Source: Saccharina japonica (Eukaryota > Sar > Phaeophyceae > Laminariales > Laminariaceae). From it: a stretch of 64,000 bases of DNA. Below, piece after piece: positions 36,952-48,605 of this stretch. The DNA lies in the NCBI GenBank assembly GCA_008828725.1, contig MEHQ01001000.1:62001-126000 (forward strand), written 5' to 3'. The position numbers and the translations under genes were made by a program. The notes below the pieces were generated by a model. The model was given only the letters and a program-made list of their open reading frames with translations. It had not been told where the DNA came from and did no database searches. Each line of letters opens with the position of its first letter. Position 1 is the stretch's first letter.

Positions 36952-37353
36952 TTGTACTGCGCAACGGTGGAACTGAATGCTGGCTGGCACGGAGGCTCGT
37001 TGCCTTTTCCAACTGTTCCCCGTACAACGGCTAGACTTAACATTCTTGTCCGTCGAGCACTGTTGATGTTGCTGAGGAGAAGCGACGAACTCCTCAACTC
37101 CCCGGCCAAATGGCCATCGCACAAGAATAGTCTGGCAGTCGACGAGCGCTCTATTCCTTCTCTCGCCGCGGTCGCCACTTTTCGTTGCCTGGAACTTTGC
37201 CCCAACTCTCAGAATCAATTGCTGCCACATACTCTTGCTCCAGGTTTCGACATGCGTAACGCGATTCCAGCTATTTCTACGATATTTCCCCCGAAAAACC
37301 TCGCCACCACACCGGTTTACTTTTTCGACGTACTATACAGTGTAGGCATATAG
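36952..37353 (+). CDS. Hypothetical open frame, 133 codons
   Basis: The frame has mixed composition (LLMLLRRSDELLNSPAKW, then a Pro/Phe-rich end) and no recognised domain. The minus strand is open over most of the same interval, which weakens the case. It lies 24 bp upstream of another short same-strand open frame. Confidence 0.2.
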   Translation: MYCATVELNAGWHGGSLPFPTVPRTTARLNILVRRALLMLLRRSDELLNSPAKWPSHKNSLAVDERSIPSLAAVATFRCLELCPNSQNQLLPHTLAPGFDMRNAIPAISTIFPPKNLATTPVYFFDVLYSVGI

Positions 37354-37376
37354 CCCCCCCCCCACTTGACCAGCAC

Positions 37377-37541
37377 ATGCGCAAGCTGTCGTCGATTGCC
37401 CATTCCATCTGTCCTTTCAGCCGCGAAGTTGTTTGGCGTCGCAGTATACAGGATCTGCAAGTAAGGATCATCGCTGAGGTTTATAGCGAGCGCGTGCAAG
37501 CGAGGGATCCACGCTTGCTTTACGTAGTGAAGGAGAGCTAA
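37377..37541 (+). CDS. Small open frame, 54 residues, possible terminal exon
   Basis: The peptide is charged and helix-like (MRKLSSIAHSICPFSREV, then RIIAEVYSERVQARDPRL) and ends VVKES then TAA. An acceptor-like TTGACCAG lies just upstream. No family is recognised. Confidence 0.25.
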   Translation: MRKLSSIAHSICPFSREVVWRRSIQDLQVRIIAEVYSERVQARDPRLLYVVKES

Positions 37542-40047
37542 AAATCAAAGCTTAACTGGTACGTACCAGGTGTTTTATTTACATTGACAGGTATCCGTTC
37601 TCGAGGGATCCGCGGATCCGCATTTTTGCGAGGTAGAGATTGCTGATCCAACCAGCGTCCAGGGCAAAGCTTTCTAAGAAACGAAGCCCATCACGTGTCC
37701 CTTCGCATAATATATATATGTATACTACAGTAGGGAATAAGAGCCCCCCCCGCCCCCGCGGCGGTAGGGCCACAAGCGTGAGCGGTTCGTATTAAAAAAA
37801 ATAACTCAATAGGAAGGACACTCGTATTTGTTTCCGCTGTTTTATTTTTTCGGGTGCTTATGAGTGATGAACGTTGAAGCTCATGCTACACATTGCTGTC
37901 GGATGTCAAGAATACTTACGATTATTTGGGCAAAAAAATCGAAGGATTGCTTGTTTCTGTCTCAAGGCGGGATAATCATCATAATGTAGCAGTTGCAAAC
38001 AAGGACATTGGGGTTGTCGTTCGATGCTTCCTCGGAAAGTCAACGGGGAGGAGGTTGAAGGTGTAGGGCTAATTGAAGACACCTAGTTTTCGTAGTATCG
38101 GCGGTTGCAAATCACCGTTTTAGGTGTGGACTTATTGGGGCCTGGGTGAATGAAATATGTGAGATTTGATCATGTTGGCACAGCAGCAGTAATTTACACT
38201 AATAATAATATCGCGGCACATTGTCGGGGGGGGTTAGGATTACGCTGGGCTAGGTAATTGGTCGATATTTTTACCGCTATAGCTAAGTAGGTATTACCCT
38301 CAAATTTGACATCGTCGAGGACACGGGTTCGAATCTCAATTCGAAAGTTTCTTTTACAGAAACGCTTGAGCGTGCGTCCCTAAAAAACACGTCTCCCTGG
38401 TTCCCCAGCTATCGAAACGAAGCGGGCAGGTCAACGTACGGCCGTATACGGTACCGACGTCCCAAAGATTCCGCCGTTCAGAGGGGGGGAGAGTGTTATA
38501 AGGATTACCCGGGGCTGGGTAGTTAATCGATATTTTACCTCTGTAGCTCAGTAGGTAATACCCAATTAGTAATATACCATGTACAATATCCCTACCAGTA
38601 AGTCCCAAATTTCGAATAATGGATGGAAGACGAACAGAAGTGACATACCCATAGATCCCCTTGTCCCCCATTGCGCGTGCTTGCATGGTTTTGATGGGTC
38701 ACTTAGACTTAGCGTTCTGTCCAATTTATCATTCGTAGCAGCTTAGAGAGGAGCAAATGAAGACAAAAATAATCCAGTTTTTTCTCCCACACACGCATTC
38801 AAAACGCACGCTTCTCCCTACGCCGGCATGCCCGGCACCGTCTTCTTACGTCGCAGGTTGGCATACTGTCGTACAACTCGTACGTGCGCCGTGCTTGTCT
38901 TCGTGATTCGCGGCTGCTCTAAGTACGAGTATCGCAGCAGTGCGGTTGCTACTTTTAATATTTGCTGAGATTGTACCGTTCATCCTCGCTCTGGTCGTAC
39001 TTGTATCATATGATACGTACGTCGCCTGTCACCGTGTGCGACGAAAGCACCACTGCTTTATAAACGGACGGGGTCTCTGAAGGCCCCTAAGCAACATCCC
39101 CTCCTCCTCTGCTCGTGTTCAAAGCCGTCCCTAACTCATCCAACTTGCACATACCCGGAGATCACCGTAAGGATCTCCCATGCAAGTATCACTCGTAGAC
39201 CCCCCTGTCATAAGATATCCGTCTCTTTTCATACAATCTGTGTCGTCGAGCCTGGGTGCTCCAACAACCTGGCGTCTCCTCGACGTTACAGACAAGAAAG
39301 GAAAGTGCCACAGGCTCAAGCAGAACCTGAGCCCGTACTCATACTCGTACGAGTACGTATATACGACGGGGATACGTAGTTGATACCTGGTTCGTACATA
39401 CCAGACAACACATACTTACGAGTACATATGTCAAGTACTCGTATTCGTACGCATATACGACAGGGATACTTGGTTTATATACCAGGTACGTATCATACAA
39501 GAAAATAGTCACAATTTTTCAAGTTTGACATTTTGACATATCGATCGACAAACCCAACGACTGCGTCATGGACTCTAAACGCGTCGCGCTGGTTAGGACC
39601 TCCGATCCACCTTAGTGGCACAGTCCACACACCTCGGTCGATGATATGTGGAGGGCGATGATCAGGCGTCTGGTGAAAACACATTTGGCTGATGATGAGT
39701 TCAAAACAGAATACCAAAACTCTCCGATCGTAAGAAAGACACTTAATTTTTGAAGGTTTTTGGACGCAAGAAACCTCTCGCCCCCTAGACTACGAATCGT
39801 AATGATACCTTCGAGGCTGCTATGCTTATTTGCTGGCCTTGCCCGGCACGAAGTTAGTTCGTCGTGGGCTCTATATCGAGATCGAAGGCAACCGTCGCAT
39901 GCAGAATATATGTTCTATTTGTTGTTGATTTGAAAAAATTGGGCATCAAAGCAAACTGTTTTTTTTTTTTTCCATCAGCGCTACTCTAAGTTGCTATGAT
40001 AAAGTGGGCATCAAATATTACTTGATTAAAGTGTTGTTTTTTGAAAA
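37542..40047. other. No supported gene apart from a SINE
   Basis: AT-rich and GTAC-rich spacer. GTACGAGTAC-type words cluster at 39330-39490. Confidence 0.5.
38228..38570 (+). mobile_element. tRNA-derived SINE, second copy
   Basis: Same order as at 21106-21440: A-box-like TAGCTAAGTAGG, B box GGTTCGAATCT, a shared tail with TCAACGTACGGCCGTATACG, then the start of a second unit ending GTAGCTCAGTAGGTAATACC. It is more diverged in the first A box. Confidence 0.75.
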
Positions 40048-42262
40048 GTGAGTTCCACGCCAACCTCAGTTTCTAGAAGTGGGCAATAAGCCAGAAACTT
40101 CTCCGATCCGGAGAAGCAGTTTGCGCCCCCTGTTATAAAGCGCTAAGACGCCCGCGTAAACGACACTATCTATCTGACGCCAGTTTCGAAGCGGTGGGCG
40201 AGTACTGTCTGGAACACCGGACATACTGGAGATACGACCTACCGCCTGAGCTGACGCAGGAGCTAAAACAGAAGGCCGAGCGACGCGAAACATGCACCAT
40301 CACAATCAGTCTGCTAGAGCTGTTAGGAATGATAGTGACCGCCTGGGTAATGCTGGAATTGATAGGGGGGTTGGAGTCACGACGCTAAGCACATAACGGG
40401 GGTTTAAAACACCCTGGCGGACGGCGTATCGCGCTGGCCCCGCACAGAGATAGCAGAAACGATTCGGGACCTGACTAACAGCGATGCTTGGGTGGAACAG
40501 CCTATCTGTCCCCGGGGAGAATAATATATTTGACATCGTCCTCCACAAGAACCTGCAGACCCGACATGACGACAGCTTGTGGCGTATCATGGCCAATGAT
40601 GGAGACCATGCTTGACTAGCTTGCTTGGGATTCACCCGGTACACACTGCCCTCCCCACCGTGTTATCCCCTTTCCATCCCACTCGCGCGGTAGCCCATGT
40701 AGGAACAGAGCTCAACACGCCGCGCGACACGGGCGCGGCGGCACGTCTGGTGGAGACGCTTGCGCTCGTCTCAGTGGGGAAGAGTACCCTAAAGCTCTAT
40801 TTGGCGAAGTGGAACACGTGGGTGGCAGTGAGGGCAGCGCAGGAAAAGGGGGCGTGGTTACAGTACATCCCCGTCAATCCAAACCTCACGTGTCACTGTT
40901 ACGTACACAACAATCTGTAGTCAACCGTGAGGGGGTACCTTGCCGCAATCAACTTTTCCCAAGATGTACGCAGGCTGGGAGCTTCCAACCTCACATTGCA
41001 TGATTGCCGCCGTGGGAAAGGGGATCGATCGAGCTCATGGAATGCCACAGAAGAAAGCGCAGGTCGACGGTAGGATACGTCATGTCGTGGTTGGGGCTGG
41101 CGATGTTGTATGTGCTGTTGTGCCGCGCGTCTGAGTTGTGGGCGTACGCGGACGGAAAAGTCCACCCCTAACCCTGCTTGACGCCCAGTTGCCTTACGTT
41201 GTTTTGAGGGAAGCTCCGGGTTGCCTTCGAGAACAGAGCATCCGCTGAAGTGTACAGGTCCGGTTCGTGGCGTCGAAGACGGACCAAACCGAGGGCGGGG
41301 TGCACGATCACGCGGACATGCCTAGCGAGCGCCGGGGATGCGAGGGCAGGTGCGATGGGCGCTTTCGATTGTTTTGCTGGAGCTCCTCGCTGCACACCCC
41401 TCGATCCCGGGGGGATCACCCCTAACGGTCAGGTTGTCCCCCCTCGGCTGGAGACCGTTCACCCGGACGGAAGCGGTAGCAGCGTTGCGCCTCATGATCG
41501 CGAGCAGCGGCCGAGACCCGGCGCAGTACGAGTTGCACTGGGGGAGAATCGGAGGGGCAACGTAGCTGGCTGCGCAAGGCGTGCCAGAGCTCAAAATCCA
41601 ACGCGCGGGCAGGTGGAAATCACACCCGTTCATGACGAACGTGCGGGAGGCTGAAGAAGGGGCAGGCTCAGTCTCCGCCGCGCTAGCGAAACCGGGGTAG
41701 ACGCGATTCCCGGATTTCGGGTTTAGAGGGGATCGGCGATATGTACGGACAGACTGGCCTAATGGTGTGAGATGTTACTTAGCCCCGCCGGGGAACGAGC
41801 GGGGCATAAGTTTTCGGGTTAGCCTGTCTCATTAATCTTCGTGGGGTTTCCTACTGTAATGGTATTTATTAACGTGGTGTTGTTGGCGGGGTTTCCCAGG
41901 GCCCTGGCAGGCCTTTTTAGCACGACGGTGAGCGTGCCTTGCCTGCTGTAGACAAATAATATTCCAATAATTCTTGAGCTATAACAAACTGTAGGTTTCC
42001 GCAGGAAACTGGCGTTTGTGAGGCGGTTTGAATTCGAGTAACGGAATAGTATTTGCGTAATAGGCCGACGCGAGAGCTTAACTCAGGAAGCGTCCAGTCT
42101 CCGTCGGCGCACGACAGTGAGGGCAGCGAGCTCGTACGAGATTACAAAGGACACGAAGGCGAGAGCTGACCTGTCTTCACTCGTATAACTGGTCCCTCTG
42201 GTTTGGGTTTATCTTGACTTCTGCGTGTAGAAGACAGCGAGGTAAGTTTGTATTGATCGACT
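40048..42262 (+). mobile_element. DIRS/Ngaro-type retrotransposon, truncated copy 1
   Basis: Matches 46841-49190 (copy 2). It begins within the RT/RNase H junction at GTGAGTTCCACGCC and ends at TTGTATTGATCGAC. The RNase H part has lost about 143 bp (after 40363) that copy 2 retains. The tyrosine recombinase part (40612-41680) has the same frameshifts and TAG stop (41563-41565) as copy 2. From 40645 to 42190 the two copies look identical except for one single-base indel, while the 5' part differs at many sites. Confidence 0.88.
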
Positions 42263-43900
42263 TTCTCTCGTAATACCTGGAGGGCGAAGGGTCGATCTTG
42301 TGGCGCGTACTGCACGTCACGTCTGTAGACACCACGGGGACGGCGGTTGCGGCAGAACCTACTACTACTCTAGCACCCGTCGCGAGTTCCATCTTCTCTA
42401 CCACGGCTTCTCCGAACCTGGCAGGTGCTGTAGGCCGGTCCACAGTTCTCGGTGAGACGAGTCGGGATACATGTCACAAAGCAGAGAGGGTATAGTGTGT
42501 AGACTAAAATCGGGCCGTGTACATACTCGTATCATACGCACGCATATCAGGAATTCAAAAAATCAAAACTCAAAAATTAAACAATTTCTACCCGAGGCTC
42601 GTACGTACGTATCGTGCTCGTACCTGGTACTCGTACCTGGTACTCGTATATGACCAGGGATCCATTTTCGAATGCCGACATGCTGGACACAATTCGGGTG
42701 CGTGGCCTTGTGGGTGTGGCTCAAATACGAAGTATGTACTCGTAGGCTTGTATCATACGTATATATGTATGATTTACACAAGGCACAGTACCTGGTATAC
42801 GTACGAGTACGTACAGCCGCACACGAGATTTCGCGACAAAGGAGCAAACCGCAAGACATGCCAGGCAGGTTGAGGCTTTAAACCAGCAGTGTAAACGGGT
42901 ACAGTCGGGTGTCATACGTCGCACACTGAACTTTTAGCGTATACGTACGTAGAACGCACCTTTTCTCAAGCAAGCCCGGACCAGCTTGCCTATATTTGTT
43001 TTGTACGCATAATATCACAGTAGTCGTGCCCGACACCCAAGAACGATTGTACTGTCGGCCACATCGCGAGTACGAGGGCCAGATACTCGACTTCTGCTAG
43101 AATCGTTAGGTGCACTTTATATTAGGACTGATCTGAACAGAGGGCCAGATGCCCAACTCCATTGCGAATCGGTTAGGGCCGAAAGTGACTGCCGAAGACT
43201 AATTTGACGTCAGCATGATACCGACCTCACGGGAGGCTCATCCAGTTACCGGTGCAGATTCGACAGGGCCGGACATCCCTTAAGTATATACATGCATGCA
43301 CCGCAGAAGATTTTTCAGATCAGACCCAGACCCAGAATCAGATCCCACCTCGCGCACGAGTACGCGGGGCAGATACCACTTCCGCGATAGACTCCAGTTT
43401 ACGATAAGCGGATTCAACTGAACAGAGGGCTAGACCCCCCGCTGCAGAATCGTGCGAACTCGTCACAAGAACATGACCAACCACGTTCGCACCAGAGATA
43501 CCTCTCACCAGACCCGCGAAGGGAGGCATACACCAAAGGCACGTTCGTACGAACCGCCGTCACAGTACATGCGCGGGGGTAGTTACCCTGCCTGTCTCTT
43601 ATGCTTGGTATATCTCTAAATGTGTACACGTATTTGGCACAGGCAGGCGTCGTTGTGGCTCAAGACAGCAGCAACACAGAAGCTCTCTTATGCATTATTC
43701 CCATTGTTGTCGAGCTGACATCGAGCGGCTCATGAAACATCCCGATGTCCCATATCCCACTACAATATTTCCTGTCAATCATGTGGAACTCCTACTATAC
43801 GATGGATCTTATGCGTTGTGTTACTGAGTACAATCAACACATATTATTCCCTGCCTGTACTCCGAAGTATATAATTTTATCTTTCAGTCGTTTTACTTAT
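42263..43900. other. No supported gene
   Basis: GTAC-rich spacer. Degraded relatives of the AACAGAGGGCCAGTTACCC repeat found at 43974-44494 appear near 43135-43260 and 43420-43440. Confidence 0.45.
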
Positions 43901-43973
43901 TAACTTATTGGTCTCATTCAATTTTAGTTTAGGGGGCCAGTTACCCTATCTGCGTGCACACGCGCGTTCGTAC

Positions 43974-44494
43974 ACGATAAAAGGGGCGTTGCCTTTGAAC
44001 AGCGGGCCGGTTCCCTCACTTCACGGGCAGTCGGTCAGCGCCGAGAGTTCTAGCCGAAGGTTCATTCGTTTTCCGGAGGCAAGGGGTGAACAGAGGGCCA
44101 GTTACCCCACTTCAGATTGGAAAGAAGGTTCACCGCCTTGCCGCTGTTTGAGTTAGTGGGCCAGTTACCCCCTCCCGCTGGTGCCGTCAGTACCGGCCAA
44201 GCAGGAGGCTCACTCAGTTTCCGGTGCAGTTCCACCCTTTCACTACACGCAGCGATAAAAGGGGCGTGTGTTTTGAACAGCGGGCCAGTTCCCCCACTTC
44301 ATGGGCAGTCGGTCAGTGCTGAGAGTTTAGGCCGAAGGTTCATTCGTTTTCAGGAGGCAAGGGGTGAACAGAGGGCCAGTTACCCAACTTCAGATTGGAG
44401 AGAAGGTTCACCCCTCGCCGCTGTTTGAGTTCGTGGGCCCGTTACCCCCTCCCGCAGGTGCCGTCAGTACCGGCCACGCAGGAGGCTCATTCAG
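43974..44494 (+). repeat. Two tandem units of about 278 bp
   Basis: Each unit begins CGATAAAAGGGGCG (43974 and 44252) and includes GAACAGAGGGCCAGTTACCC and CCGTCAGTACCGGCC. The second leads directly into the minisatellite. Confidence 0.85.
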
Positions 44495-44504
44495 TTTCCG
44501 GCGC

Positions 44505-44995
44505 ACAACCGCGGCGCAGTACGCCCATTCAGAACGCGGCGCAGAACGCCCATTCAGAACTGCGGCACAGAACGCCCATTCACAACCGCGGCGCAGAACG
44601 CCCATTCAGAACGCGGCGCAGAACGCCCATTCACAACCGCGGCGCAGTACGCCCATTCAGAACGCGGCGCAGAACGCCCATTCAGAACTGCGGCACAGAA
44701 CGCCCATTCACAACCGCGGCGCAGAACGCCCATTCAGAACGCGGCGCAGAACGCCCATTCACAACCGCGGCGCAGTACGCCTATTCAGAACGCGGCGCAG
44801 AACGCCCATTCAGAACTGCGGCGCAGAACGCCCATTCACAACCGCGGCGCAGTACGCCCATTCAGGACGCGGCGCAGAACGCCCATTCAAAAACTGCGGC
44901 GCAGAACGCCCATTCAGAACCGCGGCGCAAAACGCCCATTCAGTACCGCGGAGCGGAACGCCCATTCAGAACCTCGGCACAGAACGCCCATTTTG
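44505..44995 (+). repeat. 19-unit minisatellite, 25-26 bp, with higher-order structure
   Basis: Units follow GCGGCGCAGAACGCCCATTC plus AGAAC or ACAAC. Unit lengths alternate 25 and 26 bp. Five units (about 128 bp, order gtac/gaac/cacag/gaac/acaac) form a higher-order repeat seen about 2.5 times. Two overlapping plus-strand frames stay open through it, but since unit length is not a multiple of three the frames swap from unit to unit, so I do not call it a gene. Confidence 0.88.
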
Positions 44996-45478
44996 AACCA
45001 GTCACAGTCACAGCTTCTACCCCCCGCGCGTGTCGTCAGTATCGACCGCGCGGGCGATCTTATGTAGTTTCGCAGCCGAATCCGCGGGGCCGGGCACCCC
45101 TCCCGCGTACCTATGGCAGCTAGGTAGCCGCAGACTCAGTTGTCAGAACCACCGCAGATTCCGCAACCCCTCGAGAAAACACCGGGGGTTATTAACTCCA
45201 ACAGTACGTGCCTGACCACACACACTCTGCACGACAGAGTCGGGGGCCGGCGGAACCGGGCCAGACATACTCACGCTGGCCACGGGTAGCCCAGTACACG
45301 TTCGGCCCGGTCGATTCGCGGACGGGAAGCGGGTCAGCACGCTCGCGGCTTCCTGATGGGGAGTCGCTCAGTCGGTCACGGGCCGAACCCCTGGTAAAAG
45401 AGTGGCACGCAGAAAATAAAAAAGCTCAATACGGTCGACCTGGACGCTCGGCGTCGACAAGCAGTACTATACAAGTTA

Positions 45479-46867
45479 GCAGACATTTGCACCACCCTGA
45501 CGAGACAGTACCGTGGCGTCGTAGGCGACGTAGCCAGAGCCCCGGGAGGATCTTTGGTAGCCCCCTCAATAGACGCAATGAACATACGGCCATATTTCGG
45601 CGGCCTCAAAGGCGCCGGGGCCATTAATGACCTGAGCACGATAGTCACGAGGGGGGTGCCGGTGAAGGTAGCCCCCGCTGGAGCCGGCTTGGAACGCGCA
45701 CCTAGGTACGGCAACCACCGAAGCGCCGCCGCCCATTTACCAGCGATCTGGGTTAAACTCATTGAAGATGTACGGCGCCAGAAAGGCATATTGATACAGA
45801 AGGAAGCCGCGCATGAAATCCCGGGGCTTCGGGTGTCGCCTCTGGGGGCGGTCGTCACCCACAAGGTTCGGATCATCAATAAATTTTCGTTCGAGTCTCC
45901 GAGCGAAGGAACAAAAGGAGGACTCAATGCAGACACAGACCCAGACGCCGTCCCCCAATGCCTACACGCCAAAGCTCTCCCCAAATTCCTCACGGAACTA
46001 GTCAGTCTGAAATATATTTATATATATATATGTATCCGAACAAGCGCATTCTGATGAGCAAGGCCGACGCCTCAGACGCTTTCCGAATCGTTAGGGTAGA
46101 CCCAGAAAAAGCCCAAACTTTCTGCTACACAGTAGGGGAGCTGATAGTAATTGATTTTCGCCTCACGTTTGGGTGGTCCGGGCCCCCGAGGTTCTGGGGC
46201 GTGACGTCGGCGGCGGCCGAGCACGCCCACTGTAACACCACGATCCAGACGGCTCAGTTAGTGAACGAGGGAGTAGATATGATGGCACACGTTAAGATTG
46301 GGGACTGCTGGGATGAAGGGAAACCCACGCCCGTTCCGGACGACGCACGAGTCACGGCGCACCGGGGGGGGGAGGGTGTTCGACCTCTTCTTCGCCACGG
46401 TGTACGTGGGTGACTATCTATTGATGAGGGTTCAACTATCAGACCACGACACGACGGCGTTAACCGCGTCGGCCTCGCTAGCCTCGGACCACGTGCGATT
46501 ATTCGGACCGGGCGAGACCGGCGTCGCGCCCATCCTAGCGCCAAAAACGAGCACTGACTGGGATACCACAATCGACGCCTTAGGTGTCACCATCAATTCG
46601 CACACCATGAGAATCTCGCTGACACGCGATAAGATCGAAGCCATCGCTAACCTGCCCCACGACCAGTGGCCCTCGAGAACGCGTAGCACCATAGCAAGGG
46701 ACGTTCTCAGCACGGCAGGGAAGTTGTGGAATCTCACATACGTAGTGCGCGCCGGAAGGTATTTCGTGTGGAGGCTGCTGAGACTCACAGGCCTTTACAA
46801 CGAGCGGCACCCCAGAAACCAGAATGTAGTGCCCCTCGGAAGTGAGTTCCACGCCGACTTCAGTCTC
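45479..46867 (+). pseudogene. Reverse transcriptase, frameshifted, catalytic Asp lost
   Basis: The frame starting 45479 includes NIRPYFGG and GLRVSPLGAVVTHKVRIINKFSF, the RT fingers motifs. It shifts at a (TA)n tract near 46015-46032 into a frame with KADASDAFRIVRVDP (palm motif A), then at a G run near 46367-46375 into a frame with VYVGDYLL. That last motif should read YVDDY; the first Asp codon is GGT (46409-46411), so the enzyme would be dead even if the frames were intact. The thumb follows to a stop at 46868. Confidence 0.85.
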
Positions 46868-46940
46868 TAGAAGTGGGCAATAAGCCAGAAACTTCTCCGA
46901 TCAGGAGAAGCAGTTTTGCGCCCCCTGTTATAAAGCGCTA

Positions 46941-47408
46941 AGACGCCCGGCTAAACGACACTATCTATCTGACGCCAGTTTCGAAGCGGTGGGCGGGTAC
47001 TTTCTGGAACACCGGACGTACTGGAGATACGACCTACCGCCTGAGCCGACGCAGGTGCTAAAACAGAAGTCCGAGCGACGCGAAACATGCACCATCACAA
47101 TCAATCTGCTAGAGTTGTTAGGGATAGTAGCGACCGCCTGGGTAATGCTGGAATTGGCAGGTGAGACCCCAGAGGTGGTAGATCCCATCGGGATGTGTGG
47201 GGGTAAGGTGGCTGCCGTCACGTGGGTCAATCGTTGCGGCGGGGCTAGGGACAAGCAAGCGTGCCTACTCATGAGAATGTTCGGTCGTCTTGAAATCAAG
47301 GGGGGTTGGAGCCGCGACGCTAAGCACATACCGGGGGTTCAAAACACCCTGGCGGACGGCGTATCGCGCTGGCCCCGCACTGATGTAGCAGAAACGTTCG
47401 GGACCTGA
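46941..47408 (+). CDS. RNase H domain of the DIRS-type element
   Basis: The frame opens LRRPAKRHYLSDASFEAVGG with the first catalytic Asp, includes the Glu-bearing NLLELLGIVATAW and the AAVTWVNRC segment, and ends in a region like the HIPGVQNTLADGVSRW found in these elements, then TGA. This domain is intact in copy 2. In copy 1 about 48 codons are deleted from its centre. Confidence 0.75.
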   Translation, partial: RRPAKRHYLSDASFEAVGGYFLEHRTYWRYDLPPEPTQVLKQKSERRETCTITINLLELLGIVATAWVMLELAGETPEVVDPIGMCGGKVAAVTWVNRCGGARDKQACLLMRMFGRLEIKGGWSRDAKHIPGVQNTLADGVSRWPRTDVAETFGT

Positions 47409-47546
47409 CTAACAGAGATGCTTGGGTGGAATAGCCTATCGGTCCCCGGGGAGAAATATATTTGACATCGTCCTCCAAACCAAGAACCTGCAGACCCGAC
47501 ATGACGACAGGTTGTGGCGTATCATGGCCAATGATGGAGACCATGC

Positions 47547-48605
47547 TTGAATAGCTTGCTCGGGCCTTACCCGACTGCCCTCCCCACCGTGTTATCCCCT
47601 TTCCATCCCACTCGCGCGGTAGCCCATGTAGGAACAGAGCTCAACACGCCGCGCGACACGGGCGCGGCGGCACGTCTGGTGGAGACGCTTGCGCTCGTCT
47701 CAGTGGGGAAGAGTACCCTAAAGCTCTATTTGGCGAAGTGGAACACGTGGGTGGCAGTGAGGGCAGCGCAGGAAAAGGGGGCGTGGTTACAGTACATCCC
47801 CGTCAATCCAAACCTCACGTGTCACTGTTACGTACACAACAATCTGTAGTCAACCGTGAGGGGGTACCTTGCCGCAATCAACTTTTCCCAAGATGTACGC
47901 AGGCTGGGAGCTTCCAACCTCACATTGCATGATTGCCGCCGTGGGAAAGGGGATCGATCGAGCTCATGGAATGCCACAGAAGAAAGCGCAGGTCGACGGT
48001 AGGATACGTCATGTCGTGGTTGGGGCTGGCGATGTTGTATGTGCTGTTGTGCCGCGCGTCTGAGTTGTGGGCGTACGCGGACGGAAAAGTCCACCCCTAA
48101 CCCTGCTTGACGCCCAGTTGCCTTACGTTGTTTTGAGGGAAGCTCCGGGTTGCCTTCGAGAACAGAGCATCCGCTGAAGTGTACAGGTCCGGTTCGTGGC
48201 GTCGAAGACGGACCAAACCGAGGGCGGGGTGCACGATCACGCGGACATGCCTAGCGAGCGCCGGGGATGCGAGGGCAGGTGCGATGGGCGCTTTCGATTG
48301 TTTTGCTGGAGCTCCTCGCTGCACACCCCTCGATCCCGGGGGGATCACCCCTAACGGTCAGGTTGTCCCCCCTCGGCTGGAGACCGTTCACCCGGACGGA
48401 AGCGGTAGCAGCGTTGCGCCTCATGATCGCGAGCAGCGGCCGAGACCCGGCGCAGTACGAGTTGCACTGGGGGAGAATCGGAGGGGCAACGTAGCTGGCT
48501 GCGCAAGGCGTGCCAGAGCTCAAAATCCAACGCGCGGGCAGGTGGAAATCACACCCGTTCATGACGAACGTGCGGGAGGCTGAAGAAGGGGCAGGCTCAG
48601 TCTCC
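47547..48605 (+). pseudogene. Tyrosine recombinase of the DIRS-type element, broken
   Basis: The N-terminal SAM-like part contains SVGKSTLKLYLAKWNTWV (47547-47849, TAG). Further pieces follow in other frames: KMYAGWELPTSHCMIAAV, then LLCRASELWAYADG with the first catalytic Arg, then ELHWGRIGGAT with the HxxR box. A TAG (48492-48494) follows at a position normally Gln, then QRAGRWKSHPF. The residue where the nucleophilic Tyr is expected reads Asn (MTNVR, codon AAC 48567-48569). Such recombinases normally insert circular DNA intermediates. This copy cannot. Confidence 0.85.

Noticed and set aside
44505-44995. CRISPR-like array of short regular repeats
   Set aside because: Units are contiguous without unique spacers, and the sequence is eukaryotic. 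It is a minisatellite.
44364-45123. Two long overlapping frames encoding repeats such as AERPFRT
   Set aside because: Unit length of 25-26 bp makes the frames exchange between units, so the peptide repeats are a by-product of the DNA repeat.
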